DNA of 64,000 bases from assembly GCA_963978545.1 (NCBI GenBank), contig OZ021730.1, positions 12,841,796-12,905,795 of the forward strand, given 5' to 3'. Numbering within the stretch: the first letter of the stretch is position 1; the number at the start of each line of letters is the position of its first letter. Below, one piece after another: positions 54,248-64,000 of the stretch. Below the pieces are notes generated by a model. That model searched no databases. It saw only the letters and a program-made list of their open reading frames with translations, and was not told the DNA's origin. The position numbers were made by a program, and so were the translations under genes. The DNA is from Linyphia triangularis. Its lineage: Eukaryota; Arthropoda; Arachnida; Araneae; Linyphiidae.

Positions 54248-55333
54248 TATTTCTTTAAGGTAAAATTTAAATGTGGATCAGGCTCTTCACTAATATCTTC
54301 GTCATCATCAGATGGGTGAAGATTCACCACATCCGCATCTCTAAATGAACGAAGGATATTAAAAGGGTTAGAGGGTTTCTCTCGAGAGAATCCCCCTTTA
54401 GCTGATTTAAGTTTTATTGTCTGCAAAGCCTTAGATTTGGCTAGAGATTTCTTTAAAATCGTTGGTCGTTTCGTTACCTCTATAGATGGCCGTTGAGGTA
54501 ACTTGATAAGAGATGATGCAGGCTCAGTTTCAGTTTGTGTGCTTTTGCTGATGAAAGTTTTTTTGCAAACATCAGCATAAGCAACACCAACACGAGGTGT
54601 CCTAGACTCAAATAGTTTTTTGGCTTCGAAGTAAGACAAATTCTGGTTCACTCGCACAGTCTGTATTTCTTTTTCTTTTACCCACTGTGGACATGATCGA
54701 GAGTATGACGGATGTGTGCCATCACAATTGACACATTTCTCGGGTGCTTTGCAGTTAGCACTATCATGTCCATTACCTGCACAACGTGCGCATGTTGCCG
54801 TTTTCCCGCGGCAAGCTGTTTGTGAGTGACCATATTTTTGGCACTTGAAACAGCGTAGTGGGTTCGGTATATATGGACGTACACGGAAGTTCAGATATCC
54901 GGCTTTTACGTGCGATGGTAATGTGGGTTAATCAAAAGTGATAATTAGATGTTTAGTTGGTATTATATTCCTATCTCGTCGTATTGTTATGCGGTGGACG
55001 GCTGAAACATTCTGATCACGAAGGTGATCGAGTATCTCGTCCATGTTTAGTTATAGTTACCGGGAGTGAGCCAAAATTTTCAATTTTTAATATGTTTTTA
55101 GCTTGCTGATGGTTGCAAACTTCAACTAATAGGTCACCGGACCTCAGTTTTTTAACTGAGGCCGTATCACCAACAAAGTATTTCAAAGTTTTCTCTATTA
55201 AGAAAGGAGAGACCTTTTCAAAGGAACCCTCCTTACGATGCACCACAAAAAAACTTGGCAATAATGCGATTTAACGCTTGAGTACTTTGTTGCTCCCCGC
55301 TGGGGGGAGAAGAAGAAGATTGTTTACTTTCCA
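54247..55333 (-). pseudogene. LINE A-ii ORF1, stop and deletion
   Basis: The C-terminal part, with knuckles CFKCQKYGHSQTAC, CARCAGNGHDSANC and CVNCDGTHPSYSRSC, is open from about 54928 to 54247. A TAA replaces one residue in ITFD-PTLPSHVKAGY. Near 55035 about 20 codons (between KHG and EILDHL) are missing. The head reads SSPPSGEQ..GSFEKVSPFLIEKTLK. Confidence 0.85.
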
Positions 55334-55736
55334 TGAAAGTATGAATGACAAATTCGGGCACTAGAGTCCCACCCACCATGGAGTCCTCAATGTCGGGGAT
55401 AGTGCATACCGGCAAGCAATAAAATAAGAAAGGAAAAGAAAACATCAACTAAACTATTGCGCACGGCATAACACTACCGGGCTGTCTAGTACCTATGCGC
55501 TAACGACTCATCCCTGTAGAAGCCTCCACCCTTTACGAGGTTCCCAGCAGATGAGCCGGACGCTTGATCCCTACCCGCCGACGAAGTCGGACGACCAGCC
55601 GATTGATACACACGGGACCAATGTGCACCTCCCGTTTATCTGAAGCAAGGGCCAAAGTAGTGTATTGGGACAGTATGTCGCCCCTCAACTACCAGGATCC
55701 CCCTTTCAAGAGACACGGGTCTCCACGCACGGCAAA

Positions 55737-58700
55737 CCCCTCGGGGGCTCACATCTTGTGAGTACGGGCTTGGCGAACCCGAGGTACCCTAGCTGGGCCT
55801 AGCATTTTCTTTTCTTTCCTTTTTCTGTTAGGCCCTACCGTATGTACTGTTTTGTTAATTTTGGTTTTATTAATTCATTTAATTCTATATTTTGTCTAAC
55901 CTTTTCGTTTTGTTTTTTTTACTTACACTTTTAGGTTTAATTATCTTATATTTCAGGGTTTAGTTTATATTACTTATGTTTGTGGATTTATTTATGATTT
56001 TCTGTTGGATTACACCAACCCACGTGTTTGCCGTGCGTGGCGTCCCGTAAGGGGGAGAAGGGGATCCTGGGGTTACCTTGCGTAGGATTCACATGGTTGG
56101 GTCCTCGCATGCGTGCCCTTTGACCCAGGATTCACTGTAGACGGGTGGCAGGAGGTAGCCCCCTTCTGTCAATCGGCTGGTAGTGCAAATTCCATCTTCA
56201 CTGCCTAGGGTTAGCATTGCGGTTAGGGTTGCCCAGCGGATCTACAACCCGAAGCCGTAATGCTATATCTCGATGCAGACTCCTCCATTCCTAAGACATC
56301 ACCTAGAACACTGCGACACTGTAAACCATACTGGAATGCAGACTGTCAGTCTGCATACAAGAAACAAAAGAAGCTATGGGGTATCTTCCGCAGATACCCA
56401 ACTACAGGAAACCTTATCGCCTTTAAAAGGCTAAGGCAGTTGCTCGTAGGGTTAGACGTCAAAGTCAGAAAGATTCTTGGATAAGTTATGTCTCTTCGAT
56501 TACGTCTAAAACATCAAGTAAACAGTTGTGGAAGAAGGTTAGAGCGGCCAACGGTTTGTATCCGGAATATTCTTGCCCGATACTTCAAACCGGAGCTGCT
56601 GTGTTCTCTTCCCCTGAAGATATTGCTAACCTTATCGGTGAAACTTTTGAAAGTGTATCCAGTTCCGATTCTTATAGTCCTACTTTTCTAGTGACTAAGA
56701 ATCGAGCTGAACGGACTGGAATTAATTTCAAAAGCAATATTGAATATTCCTACAACTGTGACCTTAAGATGTACGAATTGAAGAGTGCTTTATCTAAAGC
56801 ACATAACACCAGTCCAGGTCCAGATGGGATCAGTTACCAAATGCTCCGCCATTTAAGTCCAGATTCTCTTTTTAACATCCTTTTTCTCTTTAATAGAATC
56901 TGGAAGGAGAACATCTTTCCTACTTTGTGGCGGGAAGCTACTGTAATCCCCATTCTGAAACCTGGAAAGGATCCCAAGGATCCTCTGAACTATCGACCGA
57001 TAGCATTAACGAGCTGCCTCTGTAAGACCTTTGAACGTATTGTAAACGCCCGACTCTCTTACATGTTGGGAAAAGATGGATGTATTTCACCTTTCCAGAG
57101 TGGATTCCGACGAGGACGGTCCACTCTTGATAACATCGTGAAACTAGAAACAGATGTCCGTAATGCCTTTGTGCAAATTAATCATCTAGTTTCAATCTTT
57201 TTCGACATTGAGAAGGCGTATGATCATACGTGGCGATATGGTATCCTGCAAACCTTATTTAAATTTGGTTTTAGGGGTAATCTTCCCCCTTTTATTCAAA
57301 ACTTTTTATCATCTCGTGTTTTTAGAGTTCGCATTGGAACTTCATTTTCTAATTATTTTAATCAATCTGAAGGAGTTCCTCAAGGTTTCGTTTTAAGTGT
57401 CAACCTTTTTAACCTTCACATCAGTAACATCCTTCATGTGCTTTCACCCTTTGTTCATGGAACTTTGTATGTTGATGATTTGCAAATCTCATGCCAAGGA
57501 TCAAACATGCGCTTAATTGAACGTCAATTATAAACTGCTATTAACAGACTTGTAGAATTGTGTGAACAAAACGGCCATACATTGTCACCATCTAAAAGCA
57601 GTTGCATCCACTTCTGTAGGAGGAGGGGTCTTCACCCTGACCCTGAAATTCACATACGCAATTCTCCCATCCCAGTTGTGAATCAGATAAGATACTTGGG
57701 AGTCATTTTCGACAGCAAGTTGAATTTTCTCCCACATATTTTATACTTGCGCAAGAAGTGCGATAGGTCGCTTAATATCCTCAAAGTACTCTCAAATACT
57801 TCTTGGGGTGCTGACCGCACTTCTTTCCTGCGTATTTACCAATCTGTAATTTTATCTCGCATTGATTACGGATGTGTTGCGTATGGGTCTGCAGAAGTAT
57901 CCCTTCTACGAAGATTGGATACTGTCCATCACACTGCTGCCCGTATTTGTTCAGGTGCATTTCGCACTTCACCCATTGAAAGTCTGTTGACAGAGTGTAG
58001 TCTACTCCCTTTGACCTTAGACGTAAAAAGTTAAGCGCTAACTACTACTGTAGAATAAAATCTGATCCTTCTCATCCCTTACGGAATTTGAGTCTTGACG
58101 CATATCTTGGTAGGCTATATAATGCACGTCCATCTAGCATTCGCCCATTTTCTGAAAGAGCTCAATCTGTTCTGTCGGATGCAGCTCTAAATGACCTAGA
58201 TATCCAGCTGGCTAATTCTCAGATCTTTCCTCTATGGAATACTCCATCATTTCAGTTTTTAAATCCATTTGCGATGCATTATAAAGCAGACACTGCCCCA
58301 GAAATTTTACAGAAGATCTTTTGTTTGCACCGATCTCAATATAGTGACTACCATGCAGTCTATACTGATGGATCCAAAGCAGGTGAACGTGTTGGCTGTG
58401 GTGTTGTGTCTGACACATCCACAGTCAGTTTCACGCTTCATAAATCCTACTCGGTTTTTACTTCTGAGATGGTGGCAATTTTTTGTGCTTTGCTGCATAT
58501 TTCTTTCTGCTCCCATCGCAAGTTTTGTGTATAGTTAGAGGATAGTTTAAGTGCTTTAACAAGTCTGGAGCAATTTAACAACATGTGTCATCCAATAGCT
58601 CCTGATATATTATCTCTGTTACACAAACTTGAGAGGAAAGGTTTTGTTATTTTATTTTGCTGGGTACCTAGTCACGTAGGTATCTCAGGAAATGAATTGG

Positions 58701-59368
58701 CTGACTCTGCTGCTAAATCGGCTTCAATCCCGTTTCAGCAGCCTGTCCCCTACCAAGACATTAAATCATCTATTCATAAGTTTATTTTTTCTCTGCGTCA
58801 AGAAGCATGGGATTTGCAAACCCACAACAAACTTCACAGCATTAAAAATCATCTTCATATGTGGCCAGTAAATCCAATGCGTCGGACAGATGTTAAATTA
58901 ACTCGTCTGCGCATTGGTCACACACGATTCACGCATCGACATCTATTACTGGGAGAAGACTCGCCTTTTTGTGATGTTTGTCGTTGCGATATTACTGTGC
59001 ACCATATTTTAATTTCATGTCCAAAATTTTATTCACAACGTCTTAAATTTTTTAAAAGAACCATTTTAAAACTTGAAGATTTGGTTGGGGAAAACCCCAT
59101 CCAAATCTTTTTGCATTTCTAAGAGTGATCGGGTTTTTAAATCATATCTAATGTTTTTGTTCATATCTAGTTTTAAACCTTTTAAACCACTTCATTTTTT
59201 AAAATGAGTTTTAACACGTTTTATTCCTTTTATTATATCATATCTTAACTTCATCTATTTATAACTCATCACCCATTCTAGATTCTTTTATCGTTTGTTT
59301 GGCGCAGCATGGCCCTTGTGTTGCCTTTGCGCCATAAAACAACAAATAAACAAACAAACAAACAAACA
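55737..59368 (+). mobile_element. LINE A-iv, mosaic LINE with a LINE-B head
   Basis: It begins with a LINE-B 5' end (CCCCTCGGGGGCTCACATC, 55737-about 56274). It jumps into LINE-A ORF2 at DSSIPKTSPRTLRHCK (about 56275), so ORF1 and the endonuclease are absent. Up to about 58010 it is nearly identical to A-iii, including the TAA stop. After that it matches the A-ii subfamily (AQSVLSDAALNDLDIQLANS, YHAVYTDGSK). It ends with the LINE-A 3' UTR and (AAAC)n tail. No convincing target duplication was found. Confidence 0.85.
56275..59122 (+). pseudogene. LINE A-iv ORF2 remnant
   Basis: RT, RNase H and the C-terminal CCHC are present but broken. A frameshift lies at 56430-56445 (FKRLRQLL instead of FKKAKAVAR), a TAA at 57531-57533, a frame change at the mosaic junction about 58010, and a disrupted VYSDS motif near 58530-58545. 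The RT box YVDDLQIS and WVPSHVGISGNELAD are readable. The CDVCRC..HILISC motif is at about 58972-59023. Confidence 0.88.
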
Positions 59369-60149
59369 GGCACGTGGAAGTAGAAGTAGCCATATTTATG
59401 TGGAAAAGAAACTCGACGTACACTCCCGCCCACCACCGAGCCCAACGCGGGTAGCGGCCACTGAGCCCGCTAAGAGGTAGTACGCCGAGGTCGTTCTAGG
59501 CGGTCAGGGTGTGGCTCCCCAAGGCCAACCACTTTTGGGCACCATGACCACCCAGTCCTAACAATTAAGCAGTCAGCAACCCGGAGGTCCTGTTACCGCC
59601 AGCCGATTGACAGAGTCGGGCCCCATTCTGCCTCCCGTTTCGGCCGAAGCGTGGGCCAAAGAGAACGCAGCAGCGCCCCCAGGAAACTAATCAACTGTCC
59701 TGATATGGGACGCCACAAGATCCCCAGGATCCAATTTTCCTGCCTTACGGGTCACCGCACACGGCAAACATGCAGACCAATAAATTGGCAAATCCAAACA
59801 ATTCAAATAATGCAGTACAATTTAAATGGATAACTGAAATAGAATAACAACTGAACAAAATAAAGCCAAAGATTCAAAACCTAAAAAATTCAATCAGAAG
59901 AAACCATGCAACTGCAACAAAATTAACCAAATAATATGAACCCAGGCAAATGCTATGAAATTAACCAAATAATATGAACAAAGGCAAATGCAACAAAATT
60001 AAATAAGAATCAATAGTATAACTTAAAACATAAAAGCAACATAAATGATAGGGTCTAAACAAAAAAGGAAAGAAAAGAAAAATTCTAGGCCCAGCTAGGG
60101 TACCTCGGGTTCGCCAAGCCCGTACTCACAAGAAGTGAGCCCCCGAGGG
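59369..60149 (-). mobile_element. LINE-B 5' fragment (5' UTR and ORF1 start)
   Basis: On the minus strand it starts CCCCTCGGGGGCTCACTTC at 60149 and runs as a GC-rich 5' UTR to ATGGCTACTTCTACTTCC near 59392, probably the ORF1 start. The element is then cut by the A-iv tail. It shares the layout of the LINE-A 5' UTR (AGTCAATCGGCTGG-like and TTTGCCGTG words) but is a distinct family. No further coding region is present. Confidence 0.75.
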
Positions 60150-60571
60150 GAATAACTTCACAGGAATTACATGTGGAAGGAAGTGTAACTAGAGTAGATG
60201 CGTGAGGACTCGTCCCCTGTCCCCTTACCTTTCAAGAAAATACTCATAATTCCCCCCCCCCCCCACTTCTAAACCACTGAAATACATCTCCCAAGCTTAC
60301 AAATTTTTTAAAAAAAAACCTCTTTTTATGGTATATATCATACAATTATAAAAATGTATTTTACAAACTATGTAAATACACGTATTTTTATATTTTTATT
60401 AACAAACACTTTAGGAACATAAACTATTCCTGTAACCAGTGTATTTCCTCTATGTATATATTTGTGGCTGTTTCGGTACACTGGAGTACTCTTTTTCACA
60501 GAGGTAAAGTAAGCGGCTCGAGAACCACAGGTCCTCCGATCGAGACCCGATTCCCGCAGAAAGTCAACAAC
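60150..60571. other. Flank between LINE-B and hAT-3, contains repeat copy 2
   Basis: 60225-60415 is the second copy of the repeat at 28990-29250. The remainder (CGGCTCGAGAACCACAGG...) is the left flank of hAT-3 and is not recognised. It ends in TCAACAAC (60564-60571). Confidence 0.55.
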
Positions 60572-62507
60572 CAGTGCAGGATTTACGTATAAGCTAGACA
60601 AGCTGTAGCTTAGGGCCCCTCGACTTGTTTGAGGCCCCCAAAAAATTGTCAGAGTGAACAATGGACTATATAAGTAGTGACGTCCCGGTCGTCAAGTGAG
60701 GCTAAACAATCCGCTGCTATGCGAAGTTCTATGCAATTTTAGACTACCTTTCATCGAGATAATTTAGAATCGTGATTTAAATTAATACAGCAATATTTGA
60801 TCGTTTAAAACCTCCTAATCGTATAATTTAGAAGATGGTGCACAACTACCTTACAAATGAGTGCAAAATAGATTTTAGTAAGGGTCGAGGTCAGTCATAT
60901 GATAATGCTGCCAATATGTCTGGCAAATACAAGGGTATGCAAGAAATAATATCGAAGATTAATAAGTATGCTATGTATATTCCATGTACTGGTCATTCCC
61001 TGAATCTTGTGGGTAGAGCAGCAGTTGACTGTTGTTTAGATGCAGTAAACTTTTTTGGAATTGTTCAAGAAATATATAATTTCTTTTCTTCATCTACACA
61101 TAGATGGGCAGTACTGTTGCCATTCTTCAAAGATTATTCAAAAGTTTCAAAGTCTTTGTCAAAGATAAGATGGGAAGCACATTCAATGGCCACAAGTGCA
61201 ATACTAGATAGTTGTGGAGGAATAATTTCTGCATTGCATCAGCTGCATATATTGATACTACAGAGAAAGACGAAACAAGAAATCAAGCCATAAACATTTT
61301 GAATGAAATGGAGGAGTTTTGAATTTATGGTAATGTTATATTTGTGGAGTTACTTGCTGGATGAATTTCACAAGACTAGTCAATCACTGCAAGACCCCCA
61401 AATTAGTCTAGATGTATGTAGGAAATTGTATGCTTCACTTTCGGATTTTGTTAAAGGTTCCAGGGATATCTTCGATCATTTTGAAAAAAAAGCAAAGGAA
61501 AAATTGCTTAATGTTTATTACAAGAAAAGGAAAAGCAGATATAGAAGGCCTATCAGTGATGATGAAGATGATGCTTTAGAGAACCTTGAGCCAAGACACA
61601 AGTTCAGAATCAAAACATTTATACCTGTGATGGAGAATCAAGTCTGGCACAGAGGGCCTCAGTATACAATATGCTGCAAAAAAAGTTTTCATTCTTAACA
61701 AAATTAGAAGCTACAGAAGGAGAGATTCGTGAAGGAGTTAGGGCTATATGCCAAACATATCCTGAAGATGTGAACATGAATTTTGTAAGAGAAGTCAAGC
61801 GTTTTCATCAATATGTTATACATAGTCAAGCCTATGGTTCAGCGCAACATGGTAGTCTGACCTATCAAGATCTGTATACTGTAATGTTTAACGATCGTAT
61901 CCAATCAGCATTCCCTAATGTACAAGCAATTTTGAGATTGTTTCTTAGTGTGATGGTTGCTAATTGCTCTGGAGAAAGATCTTTTTATCAGCTGAAGAGG
62001 ATAAAAAAATGAATTTAGATCAACAATGACTCAAGATAAATTATGTTCCCTCAGTCTCACGTGCATAGAAAGTGACAAACTACGCAGTTTATCATTTGAT
62101 GATGTCATCAGTGACTTCGCTCAGGCAAAGACAAAAAAGAAAATATTTTACTTTAATATAATTCCTTAATCCTTATAACATGTTTCAAGAGATTAGATAA
62201 TAAGCCTTTGTATATCGGGTCTTTTAAAAGATCTTTTGTTTCCTTTTACCACAGTTTGCATTTTTAAGCTTGTTATGAATAAATATGATTTTAAGTAGTA
62301 TAATGTATAAATAAGTAGTATAAATATGATTTTAGTAATAATAAATAGATTTATTATTTCACTATTTACATACTTCTTAATTGTATTTCAGTTTGATCCT
62401 CTAGGTATCTGAAAATCATACTTATCACGGAGATATAATATATGGACTTAAAAAGGGCTCCATATCTCAAATAGCTTAGGGCCTTATCAAGTCTAAATCC
62501 GGCCCTG
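60572..62507 (+). mobile_element. hAT-3, ZMYM1-like hAT element relic
   Basis: 1936 bp with ends CAGTGCAGGATTTACG and, reversed, CAGGGCCGGATTTAGAC. It is flanked by the 8-bp duplication TCAACAAC (60564-60571, 62508-62515). Imperfect inverted arms also share GCTTAGGGCC. The transposase is truncated and frameshifted. Confidence 0.9.
60835..62140 (+). pseudogene. hAT-3 transposase remnant (zinc finger MYM-type 1-like)
   Basis: It carries the DUF4371-like core GRGQSYDNAANMSGKYKGMQ, then CTGHSLNLVGRAAVDCC, FFSSSTHRWAVLL and LSKIRWEAHS, as in ZMYM1-like hAT transposases. Frameshifts occur near 61225-61320 and 61640-61690. A TGA-shifted end follows in the hAT dimerisation motif ANCSGERSFYQLKRIK (about 61960). 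The N-terminal zinc-finger region is missing, so about half of the usual protein is present. It encodes no active enzyme. Confidence 0.85.
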
Positions 62508-62515
62508 TCAACAAC

Positions 62516-62697
62516 GCTTTATTGGTGACATCAGGCAATTCAATAATGCTGCTATCTATCGGCATCTTCTGAAATACTGCACGACTTCCGCACCATTATC
62601 TTGGCATCTTTGACGACTCACCACCAAAACGATAATCAGGCTACTCACTGTCCCACGCGCTCAACTCAATCGTTAGTCTCTTCGCGACTCGTCAACT
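62516..62697. other. Right flank of hAT-3, unassigned
   Basis: GC-richer sequence (GACATCAGGCAATTCAATAA...CACCACCAAAACGATAATC). It continues the same unknown unit interrupted by hAT-3. No coding frame recognised. Confidence 0.4.
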
Positions 62698-62752
62698 TAG
62701 GGTACCTCGAGTTTGCCAAGCCCGTACTCACAAAATGTGAGCCCCCGAAGGG
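62698..62752 (-). repeat. LINE-B 5' tip
   Basis: GGGTACCTCGAGTTTGCC...GTGAGCCCCCGAAGGG matches the first 55 bases of the LINE-B 5' end at 60095-60149 and 55737-55791. The body is missing. Confidence 0.75.
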
Positions 62753-62893
62753 ACAACGAGGGAAGGAAGAGAAGCCAAACGATAAATACAAAACCAAAAT
62801 AAGAAGGGAGAACATAATGAGGGATAGATCACTGGGGCACCCCGGGGTTGTGAAGCCCGTATTTACTTAGAGAAAGTAAACCCCCTGAGGGGT
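62753..62893 (-). repeat. LINE-A 5' tip
   Basis: Matches the first ~140 bases of the LINE-A 5' UTR (GAGAAGCCAAACGATAAATA, GATAGATCACTGGGGC, GTAAACCCCCTGAGGGG). It is directly joined to the LINE-B tip on the left and to LINE-C RNase H on the right. Confidence 0.78.
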
Positions 62894-63750
62894 CTAAGAT
62901 AAAAGAATGGGTCTGGTTCAGTGGATTATTTAGTGCATCTAAACAGCTCTTGGAATCTGTGTAAATAATCTACTGACCGTGGCCTTGCTTTAAAATAAAC
63001 TGCAATGCCAATAGAATAGCCAGAGACTCAACTGAAAATACGGAGCTGCTATAGTGCAGTTCTCTGGACATGATGGTATCGTCACAAACTGCAGCAGCTC
63101 CTACATGACCCTGGCTCTTCAACCCATCCTTATATATTGCCTTAAAATTGGAAAAGTTATTTCGATGATAGTAAAATAAGTTTGTAAAAATAATATCTGG
63201 TGTACAGCTTTTCTTAAAATTGCTCAAAATGTTAAGAACAATGATTTGATGATCATGCCAAGGTGGAATGGAGAATGAAATGGGGCGAACTTTAAAATTG
63301 ACAATATTGTGAGATGAAAGTATGGATTTTACTCTCAATGCAAATGATGTAATGCATGATGGGCGTGCGTTAAAAAGTCGATGATAAAGAGGGTTAAAAA
63401 GATGTTCTAAAAGAGTATGAGAAGGATGACTTTTTACTTTAAAATAAAACTTAAGAGAGCTTATCCCGTCTCAGCCCCAGAGAGGCTTCCAGACAAAGAA
63501 CGTATAAACTTTGCACTGGTGATGTACCAAATGCTCCTGACGCGATCCTAAGACCTGAATGGTGAACAGGATCTAAGAGCATTAGAGCCGATTTTCTGGC
63601 TGAACCGTAAACCACCGAGACGTAGTCAAGAATGGAACGGACCAGGCATCTGTATATCTTTAACATGGAGGTAGTGTCAGCTCCCCAGGAAGTGTTAGAG
63701 AGAACTTTCAGGAGATTCAGGACTTTATTGCAGGACTTGTAATTATATTG
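62894..63750 (-). pseudogene. LINE-C, RT end and RNase H fragment
   Basis: Minus-strand frames give QYNYKSCNKVLNLLKVLSNT, SWGADTTSMLKIYRCLV and VYGSARKSALMLLDPVHHS (end of RT). Then come SIPPWHDHQI, KAIYKDGLKSQGHVGAAAVC, VFSVESLAILLAL and IIYTDSKSCLDAL (RNase H). Asp of the first RNase H motif is present (YKDG). The fragment is more diverged than LINE-A and carries a TAG before IIYTDSK and a frame change near 63340-63450. It is cut on the left by the LINE-A tip. Confidence 0.82.
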
Positions 63751-63771
63751 GTAAAACAATATAATTACAAG
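63736..63771. repeat. Inverted repeat at the LINE-C strand switch
   Basis: CTTGTAATTATATTG, spacer GTAAAA, CAATATAATTACAAG: a perfect 15-bp stem exactly where the LINE reading direction changes from minus to plus. Confidence 0.9.
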
Positions 63772-64000
63772 TTTAAGTAACAAATTTTGTTGCGTTGGCA
63801 TAACAAATGCAAGATCAGCAATAGTGATCGGTAACAAGAAATTACACACTACTAAGCAATTTGCTAATAAAGACATCACAGCTGTGAGTTTCAATCAAGG
63901 TGATGATGAATTTTTATTCATTAGTGTTTACTGCTCACCATCAGAAAACATAACTGATACAATTATAATTGAACATTTAAATAACATAACTGATAACATA
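63772..64000 (+). pseudogene. LINE endonuclease fragment in inverted orientation
   Basis: The plus-strand frame gives TNARSAIVIGNKKLHTTKQF, then DITAVSFNQGDDEFLFISVY and CSPSENITD. This matches the ARA.I.I...L..., .AV.I......F..SVY.PP segment of APE-type LINE endonucleases. It runs off the window. Its place beside a minus-strand RT of similar character suggests the 5' part of the same copy, inverted. Confidence 0.65.

Larger units (their letters stand above)
52045..55736 (-). mobile_element. LINE A-ii, 5' part (5' UTR, ORF1, endonuclease, RT)
   Basis: Continues 44735-46395 on the far side of A-iii. It contains a partial 5' UTR (55335-55736) that stops at CACGCACGGCAAA where the A-iv head begins, a broken ORF1 and an open ORF2 5' half. 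About 230 bp of 5' end are missing compared with A-i. Confidence 0.88.

Noticed and set aside
54678..54884. 68-codon ORF as a separate protein
   Set aside because: Out-of-frame reading across the LINE A-ii ORF1 zinc knuckles.
1..64000. CRISPR array, prokaryotic operon, rRNA or toxin genes
   Set aside because: None seen; repeats here are transposon ends, and coding content is eukaryotic.

Overview
This is an AT-rich arthropod nuclear DNA window, most likely chelicerate and plausibly a spider. The inference rests on one intron-split animal gene and a dense load of BEL/Pao, Copia, hAT, Jockey-group LINE and tRNA-derived SINE copies; no species-specific marker is visible. No prokaryotic operon, CRISPR array or rRNA gene was seen.

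Region 1 (1-7.8 kb) holds the 5' end of a host gene on the minus strand. It is the mitochondrial aspartate/glutamate carrier Aralar/citrin (SLC25A12/13 family), with coding exons at 7272-7310, 2320-2376 and 970-1112 and the rest beyond the left edge. Intron 2 is mostly a fold-back DNA element that itself carries a SINE. Intron 1 carries another fold-back repeat. A Copia tail with its 3' LTR occupies the left edge.

Region 2 (7.8-42.0 kb) is a nest of transposons about 518 bp upstream of the Aralar start codon. The outer shell is a minus-strand BEL/Pao element (BEL-2, 7828-42013, GGGGG target duplication). Its 3' LTR is split by 29.5 kb of inserted DNA. That insert contains a full-length Jockey-group LINE (A-i, 31289-36968) and a second BEL/Pao element (BEL-1, 8516-27644). 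BEL-1 is interrupted by Copia-1, two related hAT elements and Copia-2, each with its own target-site duplication. With the four inserts set aside, BEL-1 reads as one open frame apart from one TGA, and BEL-2 has TGA at the same codon.

Region 3 (42.0-44.7 kb) is non-coding and AT-rich, with an ATATCGAT-rich fold-back element.

Region 4 (44.7-64 kb) is a LINE graveyard. A-iii sits inside A-ii in the opposite direction. A-iv is a mosaic of two LINE families. After it come a LINE-B head, a ZMYM1-like hAT relic, small LINE 5' tips, and a LINE copy that appears to be 5'-inverted.

The most unusual observations are: (i) a TGA shared by two BEL families at a normally Trp codon, together with a YVDN reverse-transcriptase box in both; (ii) a Copia insertion whose 5' end is an inverted copy of its own LTR terminus; (iii) a SINE sharing its 3' tail with the local LINE; (iv) a 5' hairpin that covaries between two LINE families; and (v) a 109-bp fold-back insertion with an empty site elsewhere in the window. 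All calls are by eye.
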